NCBI GenBank assembly: GCA_021160415.1 | Contig: JAGHCP010000174.1 | Location: forward strand, 1 to 8,154 | Reading direction: 5' to 3' | Source of the DNA: Desulfurococcales archaeon | Lineage (GTDB): Archaea; Thermoproteota; Thermoprotei_A; Sulfolobales; NBVN01 | DNA length: 8,154 nt | In this document: one piece after another, positions 1 through 6,634 of the stretch | Numbering within the stretch: the first letter of the stretch is position 1 | Layout: each line of letters begins with the position of its first letter | Made by a program: the position numbers and the translations under genes | The notes under the pieces: generated by a model | Database searches by the model: none | Told to the model about the DNA's origin: nothing | The model's input: the letters and a program-made list of their open reading frames with translations, nothing else

Positions 1-429
1 CCTCATGACATAACCGACGAGTTCAGGGGCAGAGCTAAGAATTCCGAGGGTGAAACACCGGAGGTTCCACCGAAACTAAGGGTTAGGGAGTTCTTAGGAA
101 TTGAAGGTGTGAGGAGGGTGAAGGCTTCAGGGAAGTCCGTGATTTTCGAGTACTCCTCGGGAATCAAGTATGAGGTCAATGTCTCCCGGAACCCCAGGAT
201 AGTTGAGGAAGGTCAGGTTAGGTTCATCGCGCACATAATTAGAGCCTTACTCAAAACTGGAAGGCAAGTAACCATGAGGGAACTACGGGACTTACTAAGC
301 AGGGAAATCACGCTTAAAGGCTTCTCAGCGTTCACCAGTCCTGTACCCCCGGACCTCACTGAAGTTGACCCTCTGGACGTTATTTGGGTTTTGAATAGAG
401 CCCTAAACCTTAAAGTGATTCAGCAATAA
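1..429 (+). CDS. Hypothetical protein, 5'-truncated by the window edge
   Basis: The reading frame is open from base 1 to a TAA at 427-429, giving at least 142 residues. A GTG at 109 could start a 106-aa protein. However, the 36 upstream codons have no stop and read as ordinary protein (charged, then a Pro-rich linker around EVPPKLRVREFLG), so I take this as the C-terminal part of a longer gene. The visible part has a probable beta-hairpin region (KSVIFEYSSGIKYEVNV). A predicted helix-turn-helix-like stretch follows (FIAHIIRALLKTGRQVTMRELRDLL), then a Pro-rich loop and a last helix. The middle could be a winged-helix or similar small domain, but I do not recognise a family. There is no signal peptide or membrane segment in what can be seen. 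It lies 48 bp upstream of the PLP enzyme gene on the same strand and may share its transcript. Confidence 0.7.
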   Translation, partial: PHDITDEFRGRAKNSEGETPEVPPKLRVREFLGIEGVRRVKASGKSVIFEYSSGIKYEVNVSRNPRIVEEGQVRFIAHIIRALLKTGRQVTMRELRDLLSREITLKGFSAFTSPVPPDLTEVDPLDVIWVLNRALNLKVIQQ

Positions 430-465
430 CTTTTCCAGTTATTAGCTCCCAAAACCATACTTCTT

Positions 466-470
466 GAGGT
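466..470 (+). promoter_or_regulatory. Ribosome binding site deciding a TTG start
   Basis: GAGGT lies 7 bases before the TTG at 478. It is the only good Shine-Dalgarno match in the 48-bp gap, so it supports the unusual TTG start over the in-frame TTG at 493. Confidence 0.6.
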
Positions 471-477
471 TCGAGCT

Positions 478-1476
478 TTGATTTGGCGGTTGGCAAACCT
501 ACCTAAGTTTAAACTGTTCACCTCACCCACACCCCTTGAAAGGGCTGAGAGGTTAGGTAGGGAGCTGGGTGCTAATCTTTACATTAAGAGAGACGACGTT
601 ATGGAGCTGGCCCTAGGAGGTAATAAAGTAAGGAAGCTGGAGTACCTGGTGGGTGACGCCTTAAGTAAGGGTTGCGACACACTCGTGACGACAGGGGCCT
701 ACCACTCCAACCACGCACGCCTTACGGCTGCAGCTGCGAGAAAAGCAGGTATGAAGGCGTACTTGCTCCTCACCCCTCCAGGCGAGTACAGGGTTCAGGG
801 CAATGCCTTACTGGACGCCCTGCTGGGGGCGGAAGTGAGGCTCTACAAACACAGGGAGGGAGTTGAGGAAGCGCTTGAGGAGCTGGGGGAGGAGCTGAAG
901 AAGCAGGGGAGGAAGCCATACATCATCCCCGCTGGCGGGGCATCCCCGATAGGGGTTATGGGGTATGCAGAGGCCGCTCATGAGATCCTAATGCAGATGA
1001 AGGAATTAGGTGTTAAGCCGAAGTACGTTGTTCACGCAGCTGGTACCGGAGCAACTCAGGCTGGCCTCATACTAGGGTTCAAGATGCTTGGCGCCGATGA
1101 CATTCAAGTGGTTGGGATAAGCGTCGGCAAGGGCTCTAAGGCAGCGACCGAGAAGGTCGCAGATCTAGTCAACAAGGCTGCCGAAATTCTACGGGTTGAT
1201 GTGCGGGTAAGGCCCGAAGATATCACGGTTATCGACAAGTACGTTGGAGGCGGGTACGGAGTGGTGAATAAGGAAACCGTGGAGGCGATACGCAAAGCTG
1301 CTCAATATGAGGCCCTCCTCTTCGACCCTGTGTACACAGGTAAAGGGATATGGGGCTTTATGGATATGGCTGAGAGAGGGGAGTTCGGTAAGGGATCTGA
1401 CGTAGTGTTCATTCATACGGGTGGCGAGCCCATACTGTTCCAAAGGAGTGAAGAATTAACGCAGTACCTACTTTAA
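478..1476 (+). CDS. PLP-dependent enzyme, D-cysteine desulfhydrase / ACC deaminase-like
   Basis: This is a 332-aa fold-type II (tryptophan synthase beta-like) pyridoxal-phosphate enzyme, a normal full length for the family. Visible motifs are the cofactor lysine K50 in ALGGNKVRKLEY, the substrate-carboxylate loop at 73-79 (GAYHSNH), and the phosphate-binding glycine loop at 189-193 (GTGAT). The C-terminal part has DPVYTGKG (283-290, with the family tyrosine Y286) and HTGG (313-316). Bacterial D-cysteine desulfhydrases and ACC deaminases usually have QSNH or QSN in the substrate loop; here it is HSNH, as I recall for the Pyrococcus homologue PH0054. Family members release ammonia (and sulfide from D-cysteine) with pyruvate or 2-oxobutyrate. 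True ACC deaminase activity should not be assumed, because archaeal homologues of this type are reported to lack it. The protein is cytosolic with no signal peptide. The start is TTG behind a GAGGT site. The substrate remains open. Confidence 0.88.
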   Translation: MIWRLANLPKFKLFTSPTPLERAERLGRELGANLYIKRDDVMELALGGNKVRKLEYLVGDALSKGCDTLVTTGAYHSNHARLTAAAARKAGMKAYLLLTPPGEYRVQGNALLDALLGAEVRLYKHREGVEEALEELGEELKKQGRKPYIIPAGGASPIGVMGYAEAAHEILMQMKELGVKPKYVVHAAGTGATQAGLILGFKMLGADDIQVVGISVGKGSKAATEKVADLVNKAAEILRVDVRVRPEDITVIDKYVGGGYGVVNKETVEAIRKAAQYEALLFDPVYTGKGIWGFMDMAERGEFGKGSDVVFIHTGGEPILFQRSEELTQYLL

Positions 1477-1477
1477 C

Positions 1478-1490
1478 TGCTTTTTAGGGT
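1478..1490 (+). terminator. Possible T-run terminator in convergent gap
   Basis: A CTGCTTTTTAGGG stretch directly follows the PLP enzyme stop codon. A T5 run (1481-1485) fits the short U-tract terminators of archaea. The run is short and has no hairpin, so this is weak. The convergent pxpC gene stops at 1500, and I see no comparable T run for it on the other strand. Confidence 0.25.
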
Positions 1491-1499
1491 TTAACCTTC

Positions 1500-2522
1500 C
1501 TAGCGAAATCTTAGGATTTCTTCAGGGGGCACCTCCCCCCAGCTGAAAGGGAACTCAAAATCCACTGGGGGATTCATCAGGGACTCCAAATACTTCTTCA
1601 CTATTTCCTCAGCCTCCTCATGTTGCACCTCAGTGAACCTCACTTCTGTTCCTGGAGGGCATTGAGCAAGTAGATCAGCGTCTGGAGGTATGACGTGAGC
1701 TATTACTGCATATCCCCCTGTGGTTTGAGCATCTGACATGAGGACTATCGGCTCCCCATCAGGCGGAACCTGCACATACCCCCTATCAGTTGCAATGCTG
1801 GGTATCTTGCCTGCAGATGAAGCACTCCCCAATCTAGGCCCTTCTAACCTGAACCCCATTCTGTCAGACCTCGTGGTGACTACATACCTGGAGTTCAGGA
1901 ATATGTCGAAGTCATTACAGAATAGTGAGGAGTGAATACCCTTAGTGACCCTGATCGTCTGTGGGGAGGAAGGGAAGGCGATCCTGTTAACAACTTCTTT
2001 GGGGGCGGTTAAGCCCTCGACGTTTCTGAAGATCTTAACGTGATTAACCCTTAGGAACTGCAAAGCATCGCCACGCCTTAAGTACCTACCTAAACCTCCG
2101 AAGCCGCCCCTCACATATGTGGAAGCACTACCAAGAACAGGCTCAACTGTAAAACCTCCGGAAACACCTACGTATACAGTTAGGCCCTTCTCAACACCCC
2201 TAACTTCCAGCGTACTACCTCCTTCTACCAGGAGCGGCTCCCACATAGGCACCTTTACCCCATTCACTGAGACTTCTGAGACGCCTCCAGTCACGGACAC
2301 TACAGCGCCACCTAGAAACCTCAGCTTTATGCGACCGCCCACAGCTTCAATAACGGGGGCTGTGGAGGGATTACCCACCAATACATTAGCATAGGCGGCC
2401 GATACCCTATCTAGAGCCCCAGACACCGGTATCCCCTTAGCCCGATGTCCAAATCTCCCCATATCCTGAATTGTTGCTAGGAAAGCTTCCTCTACCAAGA
2501 CCTCACCGTGTCTTAAACTCAC
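1500..2522 (-). CDS. pxpC: 5-oxoprolinase subunit C (PxpC / KipA, carboxyltransferase-domain family)
   Basis: This 340-aa protein is one of three subunits of the ATP-dependent 5-oxoprolinase that opens 5-oxoproline to glutamate. Family signatures are TIQDMGRFGHRAKGIPVSGALDR (18-39), followed by ANVLVGNP, TRSDRMGFRLEGP (217-229), and MSDAQTTGGYAVIAHV (262-277) with the LAQCPPGTEVRF tail (285-296). The protein is full length for the family, with a short Pro/acid-rich C-terminus. The GTG start at 2522 lies inside the end of pxpB, a 20-base overlap. It is preceded by AAGGAGGT 8 bases upstream, which favours this start and suggests reinitiation-type coupling that balances B and C subunits. It is the last gene of the minus-strand operon and ends 23 bp from the convergent PLP enzyme gene. 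In older annotations the family appears as urea amidolyase- or allophanate hydrolase-related. The three-gene order makes 5-oxoprolinase the better call. Confidence 0.92.
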   Translation of the reverse strand: MSLRHGEVLVEEAFLATIQDMGRFGHRAKGIPVSGALDRVSAAYANVLVGNPSTAPVIEAVGGRIKLRFLGGAVVSVTGGVSEVSVNGVKVPMWEPLLVEGGSTLEVRGVEKGLTVYVGVSGGFTVEPVLGSASTYVRGGFGGLGRYLRRGDALQFLRVNHVKIFRNVEGLTAPKEVVNRIAFPSSPQTIRVTKGIHSSLFCNDFDIFLNSRYVVTTRSDRMGFRLEGPRLGSASSAGKIPSIATDRGYVQVPPDGEPIVLMSDAQTTGGYAVIAHVIPPDADLLAQCPPGTEVRFTEVQHEEAEEIVKKYLESLMNPPVDFEFPFSWGEVPPEEILRFR

Positions 2523-3243
2523 CGATGAACACCTCCTTAAGCTCCCTGAACTCCTCCTCCCCCACCTCGAAGAACCTCACTAAGTCCCCAGGCCTAATAG
2601 GTGTTGGAGGAACTCTTCGCGGGTCGAACATCTTAAGGGGGGTTCTCCCTATAATTCTCCACCCGCCCGGACTTTCGATCCCGTAAACACCTGTCTGAAG
2701 CCCCGCTATACCGACAGACCCTGCAGGTACCTTGACCCTAGGATTCTTTAGACGAGGAACCGCTATCCTCTCATCAACTTCACCTAGGTAAAGGAACCCT
2801 GGTGTGAAGCCTAACATGTAGCACCTGTAACTCCTGGACGTATGTACCCTGATAACCTCATCCTCGGTGAGACCAGCTTCCGAAGCCACGGAGACCAAAT
2901 CAGGCCCCCAAACACCTCCGTAAGCTACTGGTATCTCGTATTGCTTAGGAGTGAAGACATCACCAAAGCTCCTTCTTGAGGACTCCGAAATGACTTCCTT
3001 GAGCGTGTTGCTTACCGCACGCCAAGTAGTTTTTCTTGGATCGTAAAACACGGTGAGTGCCGTATATGTCGGAACAACCTCTTCGATCCCCTTAACCTCA
3101 CCCTCACGCATCATCTTAAGTATGGTGTGATATGCCTTAAGCACAGCGTCATTGCATTCCCTCGATATTTCGCCACACATCTCCATATGAATCACGTAGC
3201 CACCGGTTAACTTGATCTTAACCCCCTGCATGGGGTTACTCAT
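2503..3243 (-). CDS. pxpB: 5-oxoprolinase subunit B (PxpB / KipI family)
   Basis: This 246-aa protein is the partner of PxpC and belongs to the KipI / allophanate hydrolase subunit 1 family. The conserved core is dense: PVAYGGVWGPDL (105-116), a helix with LTEDEVIRVHTSRSYRCYMLGFTPGFLYLGE (125-155), then VPAGSVGIAGLQTGVYGIESPGGWRIIGRTPLKMF (172-206) and the family-typical end IRPGDLVRF. The N-terminal half (about 10-95) carries the usual small alpha/beta domain. The ATG start at 3243 overlaps the TGA of pxpA in an ATGA and has GAAGGTG 5 bases upstream. In Bacillus, KipI with KipA was first described as a sporulation kinase inhibitor. With an intact pxpA next door and no sporulation context, a metabolic 5-oxoprolinase role is far more likely here. 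Confidence 0.93.
   Translation of the reverse strand: MSNPMQGVKIKLTGGYVIHMEMCGEISRECNDAVLKAYHTILKMMREGEVKGIEEVVPTYTALTVFYDPRKTTWRAVSNTLKEVISESSRRSFGDVFTPKQYEIPVAYGGVWGPDLVSVASEAGLTEDEVIRVHTSRSYRCYMLGFTPGFLYLGEVDERIAVPRLKNPRVKVPAGSVGIAGLQTGVYGIESPGGWRIIGRTPLKMFDPRRVPPTPIRPGDLVRFFEVGEEEFRELKEVFIGEFKTR
2531..2536 (-). promoter_or_regulatory. Internal ribosome binding site for pxpC within pxpB
   Basis: The minus strand reads GGAGGT (within AAGGAGGTG) 8 bases before the GTG of pxpC. It lies wholly inside the last codons of pxpB. This fixes the overlapping start. Confidence 0.7.
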
Positions 3244-4007
3244 ATGAACACCTTCATAGGACTCACCTTAATTCCGGCCTCAATTAACCTATCCTTTAGA
3301 GCACGCGCCATCTCAACTGCTTCAGGTGTATCGCCGTGGACGCAGATAGTGTCCACCTCCACATTCAGCTGCTCCCCGTTCACAGCCTTCACAACCCCTT
3401 CTGAAACAGCTTTAAGTGCCCTCTCAACCGCTTCAGAAACGTTCCTTATGAGGGCGTTACTCTCGCTCCTAGGCACCAATCTACCGTCAGGTAGGTAATT
3501 CCTGTCAAGGAAGAACTCCTTAGCTACCTTGAGGCCTGCTTCCCGCGTAGCGCGCTCCATCTCTGAGTAAGGGGGGGCCACAACTATCAAGGACGGGTTT
3601 ATCAGCCTAACGGCCTCCGCTAGAGCCTCCGCGTAGTCCTTCCTCACCCACGCCATGTTGTAAAGAGCTCCGTGGAGCTTAACGTGCTGAAGGCTTACCC
3701 CCTCCGCCCTAGCCACCCCCTCAAGTGCACCTACCTGGTAAAGGATGTAGTTAATTAGATCCTCCTTGCTTACCTCCATACCCCTCCTACCGAAGCCCAT
3801 GAGGTCAGGAAATCCGGGGTGGGCGCCTACCTCAACTCCTCTCAGCTTCGCTGACTTGACGGTCCTCCTCATAACTGAAGGATCCCCTGCGTGGAAGCCG
3901 CACGCAATGTTCGCCGAGGTTACGTAGTTAAATATCTCGTCGGTGCCAAGAACGTATCTTCCGAAGGACTCACCTGAATCCACATTTATGTCTACGTGTC
4001 TAACCAA
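3240..4007 (-). CDS. pxpA: 5-oxoprolinase subunit A (PxpA, LamB/YcsF family)
   Basis: This 255-aa protein has the family's usual length. Signatures are HVDINVDSGESFGRY (4-18), SANIACGFHAGDPSVM (31-46), GVEVGAHPGFPDLMGFGRRGME (57-78), VKLHGALYN (109-117), FLDRNYLPDGRLVPRS (166-181) and VDTICVHGDTPEAV (218-231). The Asp, His and Glu residues of these loops form the presumed active site of the 5-oxoproline ATPase half-reaction. A small departure is VDSGES where many homologues have ADLGEG or CDMGES. The start is TTG at 4007 with GGAGGT only 5 bases upstream. No alternative start is as well placed. The 55-bp gap before it is the largest in the operon, so pxpABC might also be transcribed separately. 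Protein is soluble and cytosolic. Confidence 0.94.
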   Translation of the reverse strand: MVRHVDINVDSGESFGRYVLGTDEIFNYVTSANIACGFHAGDPSVMRRTVKSAKLRGVEVGAHPGFPDLMGFGRRGMEVSKEDLINYILYQVGALEGVARAEGVSLQHVKLHGALYNMAWVRKDYAEALAEAVRLINPSLIVVAPPYSEMERATREAGLKVAKEFFLDRNYLPDGRLVPRSESNALIRNVSEAVERALKAVSEGVVKAVNGEQLNVEVDTICVHGDTPEAVEMARALKDRLIEAGIKVSPMKVFI

Positions 4008-4062
4008 GGAATACCTCCAATTAAGATAGAAGAGTGAATAGGGAAAAACTTTTCATGCTGTT
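4008..4062 (-). other. 55-bp intra-operon gap with pyrimidine-rich tract
   Basis: Read on the minus strand, this gap holds a T5 run (from + strand 4044-4048) followed by a pyrimidine-rich stretch down to about 4024, then the GGAGGT of pxpA at 4013-4018. The T-rich tract could act as a partial terminator after the iron-sulfur gene. I see no convincing TATA box, so a separate pxpA promoter is possible but not shown. Confidence 0.3.
4013..4018 (-). promoter_or_regulatory. Ribosome binding site deciding the TTG start of pxpA
   Basis: The minus strand reads GGAGGT, five bases before the TTG at 4007. It is a full-strength match to the archaeal anti-Shine-Dalgarno. Confidence 0.7.
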
Positions 4063-4926
4063 TTAGGCCGGCTTCCATTTGGGTAGGCCTGGGACAGGCT
4101 TCAACTTATTCGTGTATTTTCCTATGGGGCATACATATTGGCAGACGTTACACCCGCTGTACCCGTGATGCCTCTTGAATGTCTTCTGGAACTCCCAGCA
4201 TTTCTCCCAGTCTATGTAGCCGTCACCGCGTATTGCGTGTACCTCGCAGGCATTGATGCATCTGTTGCAGTTGAAGAGCCTCCTGAATTCAAAGCATAGG
4301 TTATACTTCAGTTTCCATCCGGGCACTAACTCCGCATTCGTTATTACGCCGCCTAACCTTATCCTAGGGCCGTACTCAGGGGTTATCAGCAGCGCGCCAA
4401 TTCCTACGGTGCCCATCCCCCCTTCCTGCGCAAGCAACTTAAGCGGAATTCCTGACTCTGCCTGAACGTCCGTGTGGTGCGCATCTATGGAGGAGCCCAG
4501 ATACACCTCGTAAACAGGCACTGCGTCGAAGCCTTGATCCTGGAGATACCTAGCGACCCAGTAGCTCACCTCATTCAGCAGTATGTTGAGAAGTATGTTC
4601 TGCCTTGAAGTCATTATTCCGGGTGTGCGAATCACGGCATCAACTATCCGCATGCCTAGAACGATAACTGATTTGGCGTCCTCTATGTAGAAGTTCGGAG
4701 GTTTCCACAGGAAGTAATGCTTCGCTATTTCAGCGGCTTTCTCGGCTGTCGTTATCGCCACGAGATCAGCTCCTTTCTCCTCCGCCTTAAGGATGACTCC
4801 CTTAGTGAGCGGGTCCTGAAACTGCTTTTCTCTAATTCTTTTCTTCTCCTCCAGAACCTCATTGAGAATCTTTTCCCATTCCTCCTCCTTCTCTGGGCTC
4901 CAGTTGAGATCCTCGTAGATGTGCAT
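4063..4926 (-). CDS. Cytosolic double [4Fe-4S] protein, epoxyqueuosine reductase / reductive dehalogenase-like
   Basis: This 287-aa protein joins an alpha/beta N-terminal domain (about 35-205) to a two-cluster ferredoxin-like C-terminus. The segment LAQEGGMGTVGIGALLITPEYGPRIRLGGVITNAEL resembles the loop before the clusters in QueG and RdhA-type proteins (usually GLGxxGKxxLLIxPEYGPRxRLG). Cysteines lie at 220, 223, 227 (CxxCxxxC, followed by Glu rather than the usual Pro), 243, and 259, 262, 266 (CxxCxxxCP). An extra C211 may be the eighth ligand, since the usual CxxCxxCxxxCP opening is not present. There is no Tat signal or membrane segment, so it is not a classical respiratory dehalogenase. 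I chose the ATG at 4926 (GGAGGT 8 bases upstream); the adjacent TTG at 4929 is possible. The symporter stop is 4 bases upstream of the ATG. Cobalamin binding is plausible from the family but cannot be seen directly. The substrate is unknown. Operon position suggests a redox step on an imported compound, or maintenance of the pathway. Confidence 0.75.
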   Translation of the reverse strand: MHIYEDLNWSPEKEEEWEKILNEVLEEKKRIREKQFQDPLTKGVILKAEEKGADLVAITTAEKAAEIAKHYFLWKPPNFYIEDAKSVIVLGMRIVDAVIRTPGIMTSRQNILLNILLNEVSYWVARYLQDQGFDAVPVYEVYLGSSIDAHHTDVQAESGIPLKLLAQEGGMGTVGIGALLITPEYGPRIRLGGVITNAELVPGWKLKYNLCFEFRRLFNCNRCINACEVHAIRGDGYIDWEKCWEFQKTFKRHHGYSGCNVCQYVCPIGKYTNKLKPVPGLPKWKPA

Positions 4927-4930
4927 CAAT

Positions 4931-6400
4931 TCACACCTCCGCAGGGGTGTTTGCGTCTCTGATTAACCTCTCAACTTTCTCAAGGTCGTGCGGCTTGGTG
5001 AGGAGGCTCACCACCACGAAGAGCGGGACATTTACGAGAAGGCCCCACCAACCTGAGAATATTCCTAAAGCCTTCAGTTGCGGCGGTGGGAAGAACTGCA
5101 TGTAGACAGTCATAGCAATACCTCCTAGCAACCCCGCCAACGCTCCTTCCTTCGTAGCTCTCCTCCAGAACAGAGCGCCGGCAAGTATCGGTAGGAACTG
5201 AGCAGTGCCTGAAGTAGCCACGGCACCTATATACGCTATGTATGCTGGGCTCTGCAAGGCCATGAAGTACGCCGCAAGTAGAGTGATGATTATGGCTAAC
5301 CTACCTATGTTAACCTGAAGGCTCTGGGATATCTTCCTATATGCACTCCAGACGAAATCTCTTGACACCAAGACGGAGATTGCATGTGCTTGCTGATCGA
5401 TCGTTGACATAGCTGCCGCCAGTCCTCCCGCAAGGATAACGCTTGCGAAGGCTATCGGAGTGTACTTCATTAACAGGACGACCATGACGCTATCTGGGCG
5501 TGAGAGGTTAGGCACTAGAATCCTGCCGCTGAAGCCTATGTACATCGCAACGAGGAAGGAGAGCGCTAGGAAAGGCAGCAACGCACCTGTAACTCTGAGA
5601 GCCCTCTCGCTCTTAGCGGAGTACATGTTCAGAATCATCTGTGGACCGACGATACCTCCCAAAGCGATTATAGGGAATGAGAACCACACCCCCCACAAGG
5701 TTGGTGACCTAATAACTAGGAGCTCCGGGTGTAGCTGAAGGATTTTATGCACGATAGCCGCTGGACCGCCAGCGACGGCTATTATGATTGCACCCCCCAC
5801 AAAGATACCGAAAGTGAGGAGTAGCCCCTGAACGATGTTTGTCCAGGCAGCGGCCTTCTTCCCACCTAAGGAAGTGTAGATCATTACAGTCAGGGTTAGG
5901 ACTAGTGAGCCAAGCCAGAAAGGAACTAGGCCATTAGTGCTGGCTTCGAAGATGTATCCAGCTCCCATGATCTGCACCTGGATGTACGGAACTGTGAATA
6001 TGAGCAGGATTGCGGCGAGTACGTACCTTATGAGTTTTGAGCCGTAGAAGTCCTCAACTAAATCACCGGGGCTAACGTATCCGTACTTCTTACCTAACCT
6101 CCAAACCCTTACACCTAGGACAACGAGGAGGAGACCGAAGAACGCATTAGTGAAGAGATTGGCAAGGAACGTTATTCCCTTACCGTAGAACCAGCCGTTG
6201 GACCCTAGAAACGCAAGCGCGCTCCACCACGTCCCAGCAGCCAGCCAGAACGTAGCGAAGGTCCCGAGCATCCTACCAGCAACAAAGAAGTCCTCAGCCG
6301 TTCTTTCACCACGCCTCCTAGCATACTCGCCGATGGCTATCATCAAGCCAATGTATACAGCAATGACTCCTAGAGCTATGTAAGAGGATGTCTGGTCCAT
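4931..6400 (-). CDS. Sodium:solute symporter family (SSS) transporter
   Basis: This 489-aa integral membrane protein (492 if the upstream GTG at 6409 is used) has the family's length and about 13 hydrophobic helices. Typical SSS signs are TAEDFFVAGRMLGTFATFWLAAGTWWSA (34-61), the YVSPGDLVEDFYGS loop (108-121), and LAGGLAAAMSTIDQQ (323-337), where S332-T333 correspond to the Na+-site Ser-Thr pair of PutP-type carriers. The final third has GALFWRRATKEGALAGLLGG (408-427). I prefer the ATG at 6400: its first base overlaps the TGA of the upstream small gene as TGATG, and AAGGGG lies 8 bases before it. Substrate cannot be read from sequence. Operon linkage to pxpABC points to 5-oxoproline or another lactam or amino acid, driven by a Na+ gradient across the cell membrane. 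Pantothenate or proline type carriers are alternatives within the family. Confidence 0.92.
   Translation of the reverse strand: MDQTSSYIALGVIAVYIGLMIAIGEYARRRGERTAEDFFVAGRMLGTFATFWLAAGTWWSALAFLGSNGWFYGKGITFLANLFTNAFFGLLLVVLGVRVWRLGKKYGYVSPGDLVEDFYGSKLIRYVLAAILLIFTVPYIQVQIMGAGYIFEASTNGLVPFWLGSLVLTLTVMIYTSLGGKKAAAWTNIVQGLLLTFGIFVGGAIIIAVAGGPAAIVHKILQLHPELLVIRSPTLWGVWFSFPIIALGGIVGPQMILNMYSAKSERALRVTGALLPFLALSFLVAMYIGFSGRILVPNLSRPDSVMVVLLMKYTPIAFASVILAGGLAAAMSTIDQQAHAISVLVSRDFVWSAYRKISQSLQVNIGRLAIIITLLAAYFMALQSPAYIAYIGAVATSGTAQFLPILAGALFWRRATKEGALAGLLGGIAMTVYMQFFPPPQLKALGIFSGWWGLLVNVPLFVVVSLLTKPHDLEKVERLIRDANTPAEV
4935..4940 (-). promoter_or_regulatory. Ribosome binding site of the iron-sulfur gene
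   Basis: The minus strand reads GGAGGT inside the last codons of the symporter gene. Spacing is 8 bases to the ATG at 4926 and 5 to the TTG at 4929. The first is closer to the usual optimum, which decided the start. Confidence 0.6.
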
Positions 6401-6603
6401 CACAACCACCCCTTAAGTATCCCTACAGCGGCGGTAACCACAAACACCAAGAACCAGAGGACTGTCCAAGCAGCGAGCAACGGCAGACCCGCCACCATGC
6501 CGGGGCTGTTAAAGTGGCTGGCAATGGGTGGAAGGTACATCACATACGCGAAGGCAAGGATGAAGATAATAATCCATTTATAAGGTGATGGTTTTCGTTC
6601 CAA
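6400..6603 (-). CDS. Small two-helix membrane protein, DUF3311-like symporter partner
   Basis: This 67-aa protein has two predicted transmembrane helices: about residues 9-29 (WIIIFILAFAYVMYLPPIA) and 36-62 (VAGLPLLAAWTVLWFLVFVV). A short loop (SHFNSPGM) joins them, the N-terminus is basic and the C-terminus short. The arrangement G-L-P then a Trp-rich second helix matches small DUF3311-type proteins that sit directly upstream of SSS symporters. It is also analogous to YhdT, which accompanies PanF. The start is TTG at 6603 with GAGGTG 5 bases upstream. The stop TGA overlaps the symporter ATG by one base, so the two are almost surely co-translated and may form a complex. It is the first gene of the operon. 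Assignment to DUF3311 rests on length, topology and position; the motif is degenerate, so a distinct family is possible. Confidence 0.75.
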   Translation of the reverse strand: MERKPSPYKWIIIFILAFAYVMYLPPIASHFNSPGMVAGLPLLAAWTVLWFLVFVVTAAVGILKGWL

Positions 6604-6608
6604 AACTT

Positions 6609-6614
6609 CACCTC
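6609..6614 (-). promoter_or_regulatory. Ribosome binding site of the operon's first gene
   Basis: The minus strand reads GAGGTG five bases before the TTG at 6603. No ATG is available nearby, so this site decides the start. Confidence 0.6.
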
Positions 6615-6634
6615 ATAGTCATTATTTGATAGGA

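Noticed and set aside
1189..1443. Minus-strand 84-aa open frame inside the PLP enzyme gene
   Set aside because: It opposes the conserved DPVYTGKG-HTGG region and looks like no protein family.
2119..2394. Plus-strand 91-aa open frame inside pxpC
   Set aside because: It is antisense to conserved pxpC coding sequence, is Thr/Pro-rich in the way shadow frames are, and has no ribosome binding site.
2503..3243. PxpB/PxpC as KipI/KipA sporulation regulators or urea amidolyase parts
   Set aside because: pxpA is directly adjacent in an ATGA overlap, and there is no biotin carboxylase, urease or sporulation gene. The 5-oxoprolinase reading fits all three genes.
4063..4926. Respiratory reductive dehalogenase
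   Set aside because: There is no Tat signal, no RdhB-like anchor gene, and the protein is shorter than membrane-associated RdhA proteins. The name is kept only as a superfamily comparison.
5460..5738. Plus-strand 92-aa open frame inside the symporter gene
   Set aside because: It is the reverse of clear SSS coding sequence and has no recognisable domain.
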